The translations under genes were made by a program, and so were the position numbers. 64,000 bases of DNA from Lunularia cruciata (lineage: Eukaryota > Streptophyta > Marchantiopsida > Lunulariales > Lunulariaceae), in contig OX419758.1 in the NCBI GenBank assembly GCA_948567375.1, positions 2,423,001 to 2,487,000 on the forward strand, given 5' to 3'. Below the pieces are notes generated by a model, which searched no databases, was not told where the DNA came from, and saw nothing but the letters and a program-made list of their open reading frames with translations. Positions 23,830 through 35,935 of the stretch are shown here, piece by piece (positions within the stretch are counted from its first letter, which is position 1; each line of letters starts with the position of its first letter).

Positions 23830-26285
23830 CCAATGGGATCAAAGGTTTGATCTATGAAAGTTTGCTTGCAAGGTATGATATTTGATCATGGTTATAGAAT
23901 TTTTGTTGACTTTTGGAAGTTCAAAAAATTGCTTGTCCATGAAATTAGCAAAGGAATTACATATTCCTATCAAGGCAATAATTGGAAGTAGATTGATGAT
24001 GGTAGATGGTAGATGGTAGAAAGGGTTCTACATTTTTTATATTGCATCCTTTTACCTTCAAGATTGGGAAAGAGTATTTGGAGTGGCACGTCAACACTAT
24101 GATGTTATTCTAGGTCTACCTTGGCTTGAACATCATAAGGTTCAATTTAATTCGAATAGATAACAAATTAAAGTATAACACCAAGGTAGAAATTTTTGAT
24201 TAGATTGTCTAGCACCTCTAAGTAAGACATGTAAAAATAGTCAGTACCAAGATAAGAAGTTTGTTGAGAAGGCAGCCATAGAGCAAGCAAGAAGTACTAA
24301 GACAATAAATTGGACAATAAACAAAAAGTGAAGAATGCATATCCCTTGCCTTGAATTGATGACTTGCTTTATCAATTGAGTGGAGCATGATACTTCTCCA
24401 AGATAGATCTTTGTAGCAACTATTGGAAAATCCCCATTGATAGGAAGGATGTGCAAAAGACTACCTTTTGCACAAGGTATGGGCATTGTGAATGCTCTAT
24501 GTTTTGAATGTTGAATGGAGAGTTCTATCTTTTGAGCTCACTAATGCTCTAATAGTCTTCATGGATTAGAGGCATAAGGTGTTAGATGGACTATTGGATT
24601 GGTACATGGTGGTGTTCTTGGATGACATTTTAATCTATAGCAAGATAATGGCAAAACATGCAAATTACATGCAAGAAGTCCTAAGACAATTAGGACAATG
24701 GAAGTTTTATCGCAAGAAGTTGAAGTATGCATTTTGGAAGAAGGAAGTTACCTTTGTGGGTCGCAAGATCTCATCATAAGGAATCAAGATGAAAGAGGAG
24801 AAAATCAAGGCCATCATTGATTGCCCTACTTTGAATGATCCTATAGGATCATTCACAATGACATGATTTGAAGTCTCTTCTTCTCATCACCGTGGTAATT
24901 ATGACGGTATCAATTGACTCCAAAATCCAACTTGAATTTAAGATCAATTTATAGCAAGATCCTTTCTTTTAGATGGTACAAGATCATCTTGCAACATGCA
25001 ATAAGGAGTCCAACACCTTCTCCTTCAAGGAAGACCTTCTATTCTATGAGAACCAGATTTATGTTCTAGCTAAGAGTGATCTTTGACTTGTGCGCCTCCA
25101 AGAAGCCCATGACTTATCAATTGTTGGTCACATGGGTGAGAACAAGACCTTATGTACTCTCTAACGCTAATGGTGGTGGTCCAACATGACATGAGATGTT
25201 TGAGAGTATATCTGATTGTGCTAGAGCTGCCATGCAACAAAGCCAACAACCAAAAACAAAGTGGACTCCTTCATTCCACTCCTCCCAATTCCATATGCTC
25301 AATGGGAACATGTGAGTTTGGATCTCATCAAGTCCTTGCCCAAGATGAAGTAAGGTCACACAAAGATTGTGATGTTTGTGGATAAGCTTAGTAAGAAAAT
25401 CCATTTGGCACCAACCTTTGATACCATGGATGCTCCAAAATTAGTGCATATCTACTTCAACACCATCTCCAAGGATCATACCTCATGTACTCATCTCAAA
25501 TCCTGATCCTTGATTCATTGGAAAATTATGGCAAGAAATCTTCTAGATACTTGGCACAAAGCTTGCTTTGTCCATAGTCTATCATTCTCAAACTAATGGA
25601 CAAATTGAATGTGAAAATCATATCTTGGAGGATATGCTTTGTGCCTTTGTCAACATCCACAATACCAATTAGGATAAATGTCTTGTAGTTGTAGAGTCTG
25701 TATACAATAATTTCAAACAGATAAACACCAAATTCTCTCCTTTCTTCTTCAAATTTGGCCAAGATCCACTTGTTCCAGATTCCTTTCTTGCTCCTCCTTC
25801 ATCTCATATCCCTCATACTTCCACCTTTTTGACCACCATATACCAATCCCTCCAACAAGCTAAATCTCATCTCCTTGTTGTTCAAAATTGGTAAAAACAA
25901 TATGCAAACCACCATCACCGTGATCTCATCCTTCAAGTTGATGATAAGGTCATGCTTTTGTCTAGTAACCCCTCCTTCCTCCTCCCCCCCCCCCCAACTT
26001 GATATCAAAGTTTGTAAACTCATCCCTAATTGGATAGGACCCTTTGATGTCACCCAAATCATCTCTCATGTTGCTTATTGACTTGCCTTGCCTTGTCATA
26101 TATCCCTCTATCTTTCACATTACCAAGTTGAAACCCTTTGTTCCTAACACATCCTTTTTCCTCTTGTGTCCAACCTCCTCCTCCTCTTCTTGTCCCTATC
26201 AATGATCATGAGGAGTACAAAGTTAAGATATCCTTGTGCGTCGCCACATTCAACAAGGCCACCAACAACATACAAAGTACAAGAT
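23830..26285 (+). pseudogene. Chromovirus pol relic (protease to chromodomain start)
   Basis: The protease end is recognisable at about 24094-24160 as YDVILGLPWLEHHKVQF. Reverse transcriptase spans about 24340-24780 with [15 protein letters not shown], the catalytic motif. Integrase fragments at about 25380-25760 match the parallel region of copy 2 (29840-30330). The 3' end at about 26205-26285 corresponds to the start of the chromodomain seen intact at 30660-30803. A nested LTR interrupts it at 26289; the remainder resumes at 27613-27690. A run of 13 or so C at about 25985 lies in the integrase tail. No functional frame remains. Confidence 0.75.
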
Positions 26286-26288
26286 CCT

Positions 26289-27612
26289 TGTAATAATCCA
26301 AGGACAAGAGAACTCTCCAAGAGAGATACAAGAGATAAACATCAATTTCACATTCAATACTCCGATGCTGTAATATTCCGAGGACAAGAGAAGAGAGAAA
26401 ACACAGATTGCACACTCAAACATTCGATGCCCCAAGGGAGCACCTTCTCTTTATTATATAGACAAAGAGGATCTCCTCCAAGGAAGCTCCACCCTAGGAT
26501 TAGGGACACAGATAGGTGACATGTCAGCAAGCTCCACCCTTGGATTACTTACTTGGATGGGTGACATGTCTGGTCTAGGTCCCATCTGGTTGGTCAAACA
26601 AGCTTTGACCAGAGGGAATCTTTTAGGGAATCTTCCTATAGGAATCTCAGAATCACGTAAGGAACCATTGGAAAGCTCCCGATGAGAGAAAACAGGGGGG
26701 GAAGGAAGGCCAGCCTTTCCTTTGTTGGGGAAAAATTTGCACATTTTTGAGGCCTAATTCATCCGTTTAGGCCTCCAAAATTGCCTTCAAAGATTTCAGG
26801 CATATTTTGGTTCCTACTCAATTAGTAGAAGTCTCCTTTTTGTGATACCTCTTTCTGATCTGTTTAGTCCATCATGTGTAAACATCCTTCGAGATGTTAC
26901 CAAACCAATTCTCACCTTTAAATCATATGTCTAGCTATTGGTTCTAAGGTTCTCAAGTCTATTTCGGTTTCTGCCCTATTAGTAGAAGTACTCTTTTGGT
27001 GATTCTTCTATCTTATCTATTTTGACCATCATGTACAACATCATTCTAGATGTTACCAAACCAAATTTCACATCTAGATCATATGGCTAGCTTTTGGTAT
27101 TACAGATGCCCCAAAGGAGCACCTTCTCTTTATTATATAGCAAAGAGGATCCCCTCAAAAGAAGCTCCACTCTTGGATAAGATACATTGATTGGTGACTT
27201 GTCAGCAAGCTCCATCCTTGGATTAGTTGTTTGGATGGGTGACATGCCAATCCTTGTCCTATCTAGTTGACCAAAGGGAACATTTGGGGAATCTTCCTAT
27301 AGGGAGCTCAAAATCACATGGGTGAGGTACCATTGGAAAGTTCTCAATGAGATAAATCATAAAGAGAGAAGGTTAACCTTTTTTACCTTAAGGGGCAAAG
27401 TTCTTTTCATTTTCAAGGCCTAATTTATCTATTTATGCCTCCAAAATTGGCTCTAAATTTTTTAGGCTATTTTTGACTTCTGCCCTATTAGTAGAGGTAC
27501 TTTTTGGTGACAGCTTTGTCTAATCTTCCTAGCCCATTGTACACAACATCTTTCTAGATGTTACCAAGCTAATTTTCACCTCCAAATAATATATCTAGCT
27601 ACTTGTATTAGA
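26289..27612 (+). mobile_element. Older solo LTR (gypsy-element family), itself interrupted
   Basis: It starts TGTAATAATCC and ends TGTATTAGA (decayed TATTACA). It is inserted in the chromodomain codons of chromovirus copy 1 and flanked by ATCCT (26284-26288) and GTCCT (27613-27617), a five-base duplication with one mismatch. Removing the younger LTR at 26369-27104 and one copy of its target duplication leaves about 580 bp of an older LTR subfamily. Its inner phrase GCCCCAAAGGAGCACC continues cleanly after the younger insert. It lies in the same direction as the younger LTR. Confidence 0.8.
26369..27104 (+). mobile_element. Younger solo LTR nested in the older LTR
   Basis: 736 bp, TGTAAT to ATTACA, very similar to the LTRs of the gypsy element at 15396-21768. 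It is flanked by perfect five-base duplications GATGC at 26364-26368 and 27105-27109. No internal sequence remains. It has a single copy of the 45-bp unit that is duplicated in the 21001-21768 LTR. Confidence 0.92.
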
Positions 27613-27747
27613 GTCCTTTGGAAAGGTATCTCCTTCATGATGCCACATGGGAACCCTCTTTCTTATTTGCAAAATACACAAATAGCTAGCCAAGAGTTTG
27701 AATCTTTAATGGCAATGAGGATGTCAACAACTAGCAATGGGGGAATA

Positions 27748-28100
27748 TGTAACAATATGAAGTTTAGCGATAAAGTTAGTTAGGGCTAATGAAGTAGCAA
27801 ATAGGCCAAATTAGCCTAGAATATTCCAAAAGTATCCAAAAAGCTTCTTGGGAAGTTTCTTGGCTAGCTTAGCTTGCACCCCAAGTAGATAATTTATAGA
27901 AGCTTCCAACTAGCTTAGCTTGCATACCAAGTAGAAAACTTCTAGAAGAAAGCTTCTTGAGAAGTTTCTCAATAGCCTTGTATGCTCCTTATAAATACCA
28001 AAGTCAAAGCTCATGCTAGGCACTCAGAGTTTCTCACACTCAAGTGTTCCAATGAGATCTTCCATTCTCTTATTTCTCTCCTTAGTATTGATCTTTTACA
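27748..28100 (+). repeat. LTR shared by chromovirus copies 1 and 2
   Basis: TGTAACAATATG to CTTTTACA, 353 bp, preceded by the purine run GGGGGAATA. It contains GAAGCTTC at 27899-27906 and TTC-TA-GAA at 27940-27947. It is shorter than its relatives. The sequence after 28100 is pol, without a primer site or gag, so it is the 3' LTR of copy 1 and only the nominal left end of copy 2. Confidence 0.8.
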
Positions 28101-30878
28101 CTACCAAGGAAGACTCAAGTGAGTAGACCAATCTATTGGTCTTCACCAAAGGAATTGGTGCAATAACGCTTACAGAGTTGTTGGAGAAAGATTTCATACA
28201 ACATAGTACATTTCCAACACTTGATAAATCTCCTTGGAGAGCATTGGTAATATTTGATCCAAAGAAGGATGGAGGACTTTGTTCTTGTATTGATTATCAT
28301 GGCCTCAAAAACAAATAGTGAAGAATGCATATCTCTTGCCTCAAATTGATGACTTACTTGATCAATTGAATACTTCTCCAAGTTGGATCTCCAAAGCAAC
28401 TATTGGCAGATACCCACTGGTAGAGAAGATGTACAAAAGAGTGCCTTTTGCACAAGGTATGGGTATTTTGAATGGAGAGTTTTTCCTTTTGGGCTCATTA
28501 ATGCACCAATAGTCTTCATGGATCAGATGCATCAAGTGTTGGATGGGTTATTGGATTGGTATGTGGTGGTGTTCTTGGATGATATTTTAATCTATAGCAA
28601 GACAAAGGTAGAACATGCAAATCACCTACGAGAAATCCTAAGACAACTACAATAGTGGAAGTTTTACTGCAAGAAGTTGAAGTGTGTCTTTTGACAAAAG
28701 GAAGTTACGTTCTTGGGTCATAAGATCTCATCAAAGGGGATCCAGATGGAAGAAGATAAAATCAAAGACATTATTGATTGGCTTACTCCAAAGGATGCTA
28801 TAGAAATATGAGCATTTAATGGATTAGTCAGTCTTTATTGATGGTTCATCCACTACTATGCTCATGTAGTAGCACCATTGACCAATCTCTTGTAGAAGAA
28901 CTCAAGCTTTCAGTAGACCACCAAGCACAAAGAAGCATTATAGAAGCTGAAACATATGGTGTCTTCAAGACTCATTCTTCAACCATATGATCCTCAACTA
29001 CCTTGTGTGGTTGCTTTTGATGCTTCTAACCGTGTGATTAGAGCCATGTTGCAATAGGAATTCCATTGTCCATCCCATTGTCTTTGTATCTTGCCAACTA
29101 GATACAATAGAAAGGAATTACTTTGCTTGAGATCAAGAACAACTAGCAATGGTATATGCCACCAAGGTATGGAAACATTATCTCTTGGGGAAACAAGTGA
29201 TCATGCAAATTTATCACAAATCCTTGTTGTAGACATTACACTTGGAACACATGAAGAGTAAATTTCATTGATAATATAAACAACTATAATTTTTTGACAT
29301 CAAACTTGAGTACAAACCTAGTTAGTTCCATGTTATCCTTGATGTGTTATCATGAAAACCTGATTTGAAGTCTCTTCTTCTCATCATAGTGGCAATTATG
29401 ACCGTATTAGTTGACTTCAAAGTCCAAATTGAGTTTAAACAACTTTACAACAAGATCCTTTCTTTTAGATGGTACAAGGTTGTCTTGCAACATGCAACAA
29501 GGAGTAAAACACCTTTTCTTTCAAGAAAAGCCTTATATTCTATGAGAATCAAATTTATGTTCTAGCCAAGGATGATCTTTGACTTGTGCGTCTCCAAGAA
29601 GCCCATGACTCAACAATCGTTGGTCATATGGGTGTGGACAAGACTTGGGTACCCTCGAATGCCAATGGTGGTGACCCAACATGACACAAGATGTTCAAGA
29701 GTTTGTCCAATTGTATGAGAGCTACCAATGTAACAAGGTCAACAAATTTTTCAACTACTTTTCATTTCATATGCTTGTTGGGAACATGTGAGCTTAGATC
29801 TCATCACATCCTTGCCCAAGACAAAGCAAGTTCACACAATGATTGTGGTGTTTGTGGATAAGCTTAGTAAGCAAATCCATTTGGCACCAAAATTTGATAT
29901 CATGGATGCTCTAACATTGGTGTAGATCTACTTTGACATTATCTTCAAGGATCATATCTTGTGTTCTCATCTTTGATTTTGATCCTTGATTAATTGGAAA
30001 AATTTTGCAAGCACTCTTCCAGATACTCAACACCAATTTTGCTTTGTCCACAACTTATCATTCTCAAACTAATGCACACACTAAACATGCAAATCATACC
30101 TTGGAAGATATGCTTTGTGCCTTCATCAATTTTCACCATACAAATTGGGATGAATGTCTTGCAGCTACGAAGTTTGCATACAATGATTCCAAACATGCAA
30201 GCACCGGATTCTCTTCTTTATTCTTCAATAAAGAAGAGAATCCACTTGTACCAAATTCCCTTCTCTCTCCTCATCCATCTTATGTCCCTCATGCTTCTAC
30301 CTTCTTGACCACCATATCCCAATCTTTCCAATAAGCTAAATCTCATCCCCTTGTTGCTCAAAATTTTCAAAAATAATATGTGGATCAACATCATCGTGAT
30401 CTCACCTTTCAGTGATAAGGTCATGCTCTCATCTAGTAGCCTAACTTTTCCACTTGATAACCAAGTATATAAACGTGCTCTTAATTGGATAAGACACTTT
30501 GATATCACCCAAATCATTTCTCTCGTTGCTTATTGACTTTCCTTGTCTTGTCATATGCGCATCCACCTTGTCTTTGATATTTCCAAGTTGAAACCCGTTG
30601 TTCCTAATCCATCTTCTTTTTCCTCTTGTGTCCAACCTCCTCCTCTTCCCATCCATATCAATGATCATGAAGAGTATGAAGTTGATTGTATCCTTGCATG
30701 TTGCTACATTAAACAAGGCAATCAACAACATACATTGTACAAAGTCCTTTGGAAAAGGTATCCCTTTCATGATGCCACTTGGGAGCTTCTTTCTCATATG
30801 TAGAATGCACAAATGTCCATCCAAGAGTTTGAAGCTTCAATGGAAACAAGGATATTACCAACTAGTGGTTGGGAAATA
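28101..30878 (+). pseudogene. Chromovirus copy 2 internal region: RT, RNase H, integrase, chromodomain
   Basis: gag and protease are missing. Reverse transcriptase is the best-kept part: about 28136-28318 reads DKSPWRALVIFDPKKDGG, and 28383-28655 holds WRVFPFGLINAPIVFMDQ and [15 protein letters not shown], the YxDD-equivalent catalytic site. RNase H and linker remnants span about 28900-29350. Integrase has VFVDKLSKQIHLAPKFD near 29840 and a core end at 30005-30334 (NAHTKHANHTLEDML). At 30543-30803 FDISKLKPVVPNP is followed by a chromodomain, YKVLWKRYPFHDATWELL, which places the family among the chromoviruses. Stops and shifts separate these pieces, so no polyprotein can be made. Confidence 0.85.
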
Positions 30879-31343
30879 TATAACAATATGGAGTTTAACG
30901 ACAAAGTTAATCATTATTAACAAAGTAGAAAATGAGCCAAATTAGCCTAAAATATTCCAGAAGTATCTAAGAAGCTACTTGGTACCTCCCAAGTATTGGG
31001 TAATGTGCATGCTAGGTGGCAACTGTTAGGAGGAAGCTTCCCAGCTAACTTAGCTTACACCTCAAATAGATAGCTTTTAGAAGCTTCCAACTAGCTTAGC
31101 TTGCATGCCAAATAGACAACTTCTAGAAAGAAGCTTATTGGAAAGGTTCCTAATTAACTTGGCTTTCATTCTAGGAAAGTGGCTTTTGAGAAGCTTTTGG
31201 AAAAGCTTCTCAAGAGCCTTGTATGGTCCTTATAAGTACCAAAGCCAAAGCTCATGCTAGGCATTTGGATTTTCCTACACATTCAAGTGTCCCAATGCGA
31301 TATTCCATTTTCCTATTTCTCTCTTTGGTCTTGGTCTTTTGCA
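30879..31343 (+). repeat. 3' LTR of chromovirus copy 2
   Basis: Degenerate start TATAACAATATGG, end CTTTTGCA, 465 bp. The relics of GAA/TTC units survive (for example around 31085, 31120 and 31190) but are less regular than in the solo LTR at 14426. The TATA region reads TTATAAGTACC near 31230. Confidence 0.8.
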
Positions 31344-31860
31344 GATATCAACTCCAAAGTGTGCATAGCAAAATTCCTCCTCAAAGATGGCTCGTCCAAG
31401 TTGAAAGTTGATAGCAACAAAGATCTTTAGGCCATTTCCTTTGTACATTGGTATACACAATGATGAAAAGCTAAATAATACCACATTGAGTTATATCTTA
31501 TCTAGATATAACAATCTACTTCTTTTTCCCAAAGGGAAGTAGAAAAAGGGAACAAAATTGCACTCTTTAGAATAGGTGAGAGGCAATAGTCCCAAAAAAC
31601 CCTTATGATATAAAGGTTCATTGGAAAACCCTGGCCTAGGTATCTTGGAAGGATATCTAGGCAGCATGCTCATGCAAGTGACCTTCTTGGTCATTGATTA
31701 AAGCTTTAGACATGTTAATACTAACATGAGTCATTGTATCAAAGTGAACTATTGGAGAAAGCTCTTCAAAATCTTGTGAGCTGCTATTGCATCTTAAAAA
31801 TTTTACATTTGACTAATAGGAAAATTGCTCAAAATACACCTAGAATCTATAAAAACTTAC
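31344..31860. other. Unassigned sequence between LTR and tandem-repeat field
   Basis: No coding capacity, RNA gene or repeat end is recognised here. It lies directly downstream of the chromovirus copy 2 LTR and may be the original genomic flank. Confidence 0.4.
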
Positions 31861-32990
31861 AAACTTGCAATATGAGCTAATAATACTTTACTTTTGTCTA
31901 TCAAAGTAAGAACTTGATCCTTTACTTTTGTCTATCAAAGTAAGAACTCATATCAAGAATCTATTGGAACTTACATAGTCTCACCATGAGCTATAGCACT
32001 TTATTATGAGCTAATAATACTTTAGTTTTGTTTGTCAAAGAAGGAAATCATTGTAATATCATTAGGTAGATAAATTATCTAGAGGTGACATTTGGTTTGG
32101 TATTATTTCCAAAGATGTTATTCATGATGTTTGACAAAGATCAGAGAGAAGAGTCCCCAAAAGAGGACTTCGACTAATAGATTAGAGCCAAAAAACATCC
32201 CAAAAATCCTCAGAGCCAATCTCAAAGGCCTAAACAAATGAATTACGCCTCCAAGAATGGAATTCCCCTCTCTACAATGAAAAAATAGGTTGGACTTCTT
32301 CCCCCTATTGTTTTCTTCATTGGGAGCTGTCCAATGGCACCACTTTCATATTATTATGACCTTTTTATAAGAATATTTACAAAAGATTCCCAATGGTCTA
32401 ACTGATCTGACCCACCAAATGGGACCTAACATATCACCAATCAATGTATCCAATCTAAGGGTGTAGGTTCCTTGGAAGGGATCTTCTTCATTACATAATA
32501 AAGTCAAAGTGCTCCTTTGGGGCATTGGAGTATTCAGGAATTTAGTCTTGTGTTTCTTATTGTGTGTTTATCCCGGATGTTTCTTTTGTCCTCAGAGTTT
32601 ACACTCATCTCAAGAGATAAAGAATCCTCAAGGCTAATGCTGGAAAGTGGAGCTAAATCAAGAACTTATCTCAAGAGATGGGGAATTCTAAATGCTAATG
32701 CTGGAGAGTAGAGCTAGTAGTAATCTATTTTTATCTATCAACAAAAACTCATCTTAAGAGATGGGAAGTTCTCAAGGCTAATGCTAGAAAGTAGAGCTAA
32801 TAATACTTTAATTGTTTTTTTGTCAAAGCAAGAACTCATTTCAAGAGATTGATAATTCCCAAGGCTGATGCTAGAAAATGGCATAAAATAAGGAGGAAGC
32901 ACAAGAGACATGTGATACCATGTCTCTACTATGTTGGGAAGGAAGTGAAAGAAAAGGGATATAAAGTGATATAGTCCAAGCATACATACT
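31861..32990. repeat. Degenerate tandem-repeat field of about 100-bp units
   Basis: Units combine TTTTGTCTATCAAAG, AAGAACTCATCTCAAGAGAT and GGCTAATGCTAGAAAG, then AGAGCTAATAATACTTTA. They recur on both sides of the solo LTR at 32052-32603, with the best copies at about 32604-32885. Spacing is irregular and copies are degenerate. This is an old minisatellite, not a long satellite array as far as the window shows. Confidence 0.65.
32052..32603 (-). mobile_element. Diverged solo LTR inserted in the tandem-repeat field
   Basis: On the plus strand it runs TGTAATATC to GAGTTTACA; the reverse complement aligns with the LTR of the gypsy element at 15396-21768, including AAACCAAA at its 3' end and CCCCAAAGGAGCAC near its 5' end. 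It is flanked by ATCAT (32047-32051) and CTCAT (32604-32608), a five-base duplication with one mismatch. Joining the flanks restores the tandem-repeat unit, which confirms the boundaries. Confidence 0.8.
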
Positions 32991-35477
32991 TCTAATTTAA
33001 GTTCTTTTTGTTTATTGTATATTTCATATTATATTTCACATTTTTATTATTTTATATTTCATATTGTTTATTGTATATTTCATATAGACCACTTCCAATG
33101 CAAATTCAAAATTCTATGTTTTCAATATATTACTTTAATGTGAGAATCAGAACCTAGTCTTAGTAAGTATGAATTAGATTGTTCTATTTACTTGGAAGTA
33201 TGAAAATTAACTCTCTAAAACTAACCTAAACTTTAATCATCTTCTCTCAAAGACTTGGGAAGACCAAGAACCATGCTAAAGCAAGTAACTTACTTCTATC
33301 ATGTGAGAAGGAAGCCCAACCCTTTCCCTACTAGAATATGTGATAAATCCATGTGCTAAGATGCTTGGGTATAGTGATGTGGTTTTGGAAATTACCCTTG
33401 AGTCTTTAATCATTGCAACTACCAATAGCTCCATGAATATACAATGAATACAATGGAGGTTGATAGGAAATCCTTTCCCTTTCTCAAAGTATAACATAGG
33501 TCATGAATTTCTTACCAAAATTGTTATTGGGTATATGACCATAAATTGGTATAGAACAAGAACTTCCTCTCATTTCTATGACTAACAATGTTGATGCAAA
33601 ATGAACATTGTTATACAAGAACTCTCCATCTTAGTGTAAGCATCTAAGATAGAAAAGTAGAAAGTGTCTTGTTAATAATTTGTTTAGCACGCAACTTTGG
33701 AACCTCCTTAATAGGATGGGTGTTCATTCAAAACCCCCTTTTTGGGAAGAGCTTTATCCAAAAACTCCTTCCTAGTTCATTCAAAACCCCTAACCTAGAA
33801 ATGGGGTTCATCCAACGGGTTTGTTGGGCTTTCATCAAAAGGAAAAAATATTATTGGATCATTTTGAGGTTCGTTGGTTCCTAAGGACAAATCCGTTCCA
33901 AATGAAAGCATGGTTTGTTGGTGAAGAAAAAACAACAAGGTCATTTTGAGGTTTTTTGGGGGTGGCTTAGGGTTTAGGGTTTGGGACTGGAGGCAGGATG
34001 GGCATTAGGAAGAGGCAAGACTGGAGTTAGGAAGAAACAAGGACAACAACTTGTAAACATTCAAACAAAAATTGCATTGACAAAACATTGACAAATTGCA
34101 TTAACAAAACATTCTAATAGAACTTGCATAAATTGAAAGAGAAAGAACAATTGTAGAAATTTTCTGAAACAAAATTTGCAAAAAGAAATTGGAAGAGAAA
34201 TCTCTCATTTGGTGTAGGGTATTCTACCCCAAGAGTGACTTTCATTCCAAGTGCATTGAGGTCCACTTCATATATTGTTTCCACCGCCTTCCTCACTTGA
34301 TGCTTATCTAACTAGCTCCATTTGATCCAAGTATAATAGTCAATATAGAAATGAAGATATAAATCTATTAGCCAAAGCTCTTCATTGAAATCCTCCATGT
34401 TTGGCATATCTCATAGTTTCTTGTAACCTAGAATTTCATCAGCCATGCTTTAGGTCTCATATGGAAATGCTCTTCCTATCCTATCCACTCAAATCCTCTC
34501 ACTCTTGATCTCTCATGTGCCTCCTTCAAACCCTATTTCCCTAAAATCTTGTTTGTTTGCTGAGGTGCAATCTTCTCCTTCCTTTGCCCTTCTTTCTTTT
34601 CCCTCAAAATTTACTCAAATTGCTTAAAGTCCTTGTAAAATGTTAACTCTTTGCCCTCCCTCCTTTTCCCTTGAACTTCACTCAAGTACCAAAGAATCCA
34701 TGTAAACTATAAATTCCGCACTTTGTCCTCCTTCTCTTTGAATGCTTGGTGTGGTCTTGATTCTTGCTCTCCCGCACTTCTTGATTTATTAGGATTTCCC
34801 ACTCACCTTTAGTCTTCTTCTAGTTAGACAATTAGTTAGCAAATTCACTGCCTTCACCAATTCCTTCCCTTAAAACCTCTATTTCTCTATGGACATCTAA
34901 CTTTTTCATGAATTTCTCTTGAGCCTCTCTAGCTTTATGGCAACATGACAATTTAAACTTGGTACTCCTCGGAATTCATGTGTTTGCTTCACTTATCTAT
35001 AATGTTAATGCACAAGAGATATACCTATAAATTTCACAAGCTTTGGTATATTACATCCTTTACGTCCCTTATAAATTTTATTGAATCAAGCTATCTACCA
35101 TGAAAGCTACAAATATTCATGACACGAGCTATCCATATTTATACAAACCAACAACCCAACTGCCATTTATGGAATTCATCACCTCTTGATTGAATGGCCA
35201 TTCAAGGAATTCATCATCTCTTGTTGAATTGATATCCCATTTACATTCTTTTGAAATAAAATTTACATCTCCCAACATGCACTTTACATCCTGAAGAAGA
35301 AAGATCCTTCAACATACAAAGTTATGGATATAGACAAGATAGGACTATTCCATCATAAACACAAGACACACAAGAGACTATTCCAAATAACAATGCTTTA
35401 TTGGATGTTCAAAAATTCTCATTTCCATTATGGAATGCCATACCATACACAATTGCATAACTTTGGATCTTGTTTCT
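32991..35477. other. AT-rich sequence with weak transposon-like coding remains
   Basis: About 33000-33090 is a run of TATTTCATATT-type phrases. About 33670-33990 repeats AAAACCCC and TTTTGAGGTT. A GGGTTTAGGGTTT motif at about 33968-33982 is only two telomere-like units. On the minus strand from about 34960 to 34114 scattered frames (for example VRKAVETIYEVDLNALGMKVTL at 34296 downwards) look protein-like but are broken, and may belong with the PIF/Harbinger relic that follows. Nothing firmer can be said. Confidence 0.4.
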
Positions 35478-35935
35478 TCACGGGGGTGGAATTTTCACGA
35501 GATCAAGATCAAGATCATCTAATGCATCTTGATCACCATCTACACTCTCATTCTCTTCTTCCTCTTTTCACACGTCATATCAATTGATGAGGAAATTATG
35601 GAGAATGATACAAGAACATATCCACTTCAATAGAAAGTCACTTTTGTTCTTGGTCCTTTATTGAATCCTTAGTTCAAGCATAGAATGCTATCTTGCCTTC
35701 AACACGCTTATGCAATGCTTGTTCAATATACAGGATTTTGCACTTAATGTTAAAATTTTTCTCTCCTCAATGCGTGGGTGTTTGAAGGAGGGGTCAAAGT
35801 GATTCATGGGGATAAACTCAAAGTCTCCTAGTAAATACTGCTGATGATCAAAAACACTATTCTCACCTTGTTTCTCAATATAATTCCATAATGGAGATTT
35901 TTTGATACGAGTCATGTCATGATACGACCCATATT
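35478..35935 (-). pseudogene. PIF/Harbinger-type transposase relic (C-terminal part)
   Basis: In one minus-strand frame the segment reads GSYHDMTRIKKSPLWNYI, then QQYLLGDFEFIPMNHFDPSFK, then LNKHCISVLKAR-stop-HSMLELRIQ, then WICSCIILHNFLIN, and ends in an acidic Asp-rich tail. This order matches the DDE superfamily endonuclease of PIF/Harbinger transposons: the YLLGDxxY block around the second catalytic Asp, the ERxxGxLKxRW-like block around Glu, and the CxxLHN end. A Trp codon has become a stop and more stops follow. The upstream part is absent because the frame runs into an LTR fragment at 35936. The match is from memory of the family pattern. Confidence 0.65.

Larger units (their letters stand above)
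22022..28100 (+). mobile_element. Decayed Ty3/gypsy chromovirus (copy 1), host of nested LTRs
   Basis: Plus strand: 5' LTR 22022-22626, initiator tRNA-Met-type primer site 22628-22638, gag about 22960-23800, pol about 23830-26285 and on into a chromodomain split by nested LTRs (26289-27612), a purine run (GGGGGAATA) before 27748, and 3' LTR 27748-28100. Every coding domain is full of stops and frameshifts. The copy is much older than the minus-strand gypsy element. Its 3' LTR also serves as the left boundary of a second partial copy (28101-31343). Confidence 0.82.

Noticed and set aside
26166-26519. 117-codon plus-strand open frame
   Set aside because: It crosses from decayed pol into two nested LTRs, so it is a chance join of unrelated pieces.
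30441-30824. 127-codon minus-strand open frame
   Set aside because: Antisense to the integrase end and chromodomain of chromovirus copy 2.
33967-33984. Telomere-like TTTAGGG repeat
   Set aside because: Only about two units are present, too few for an interstitial telomere array.
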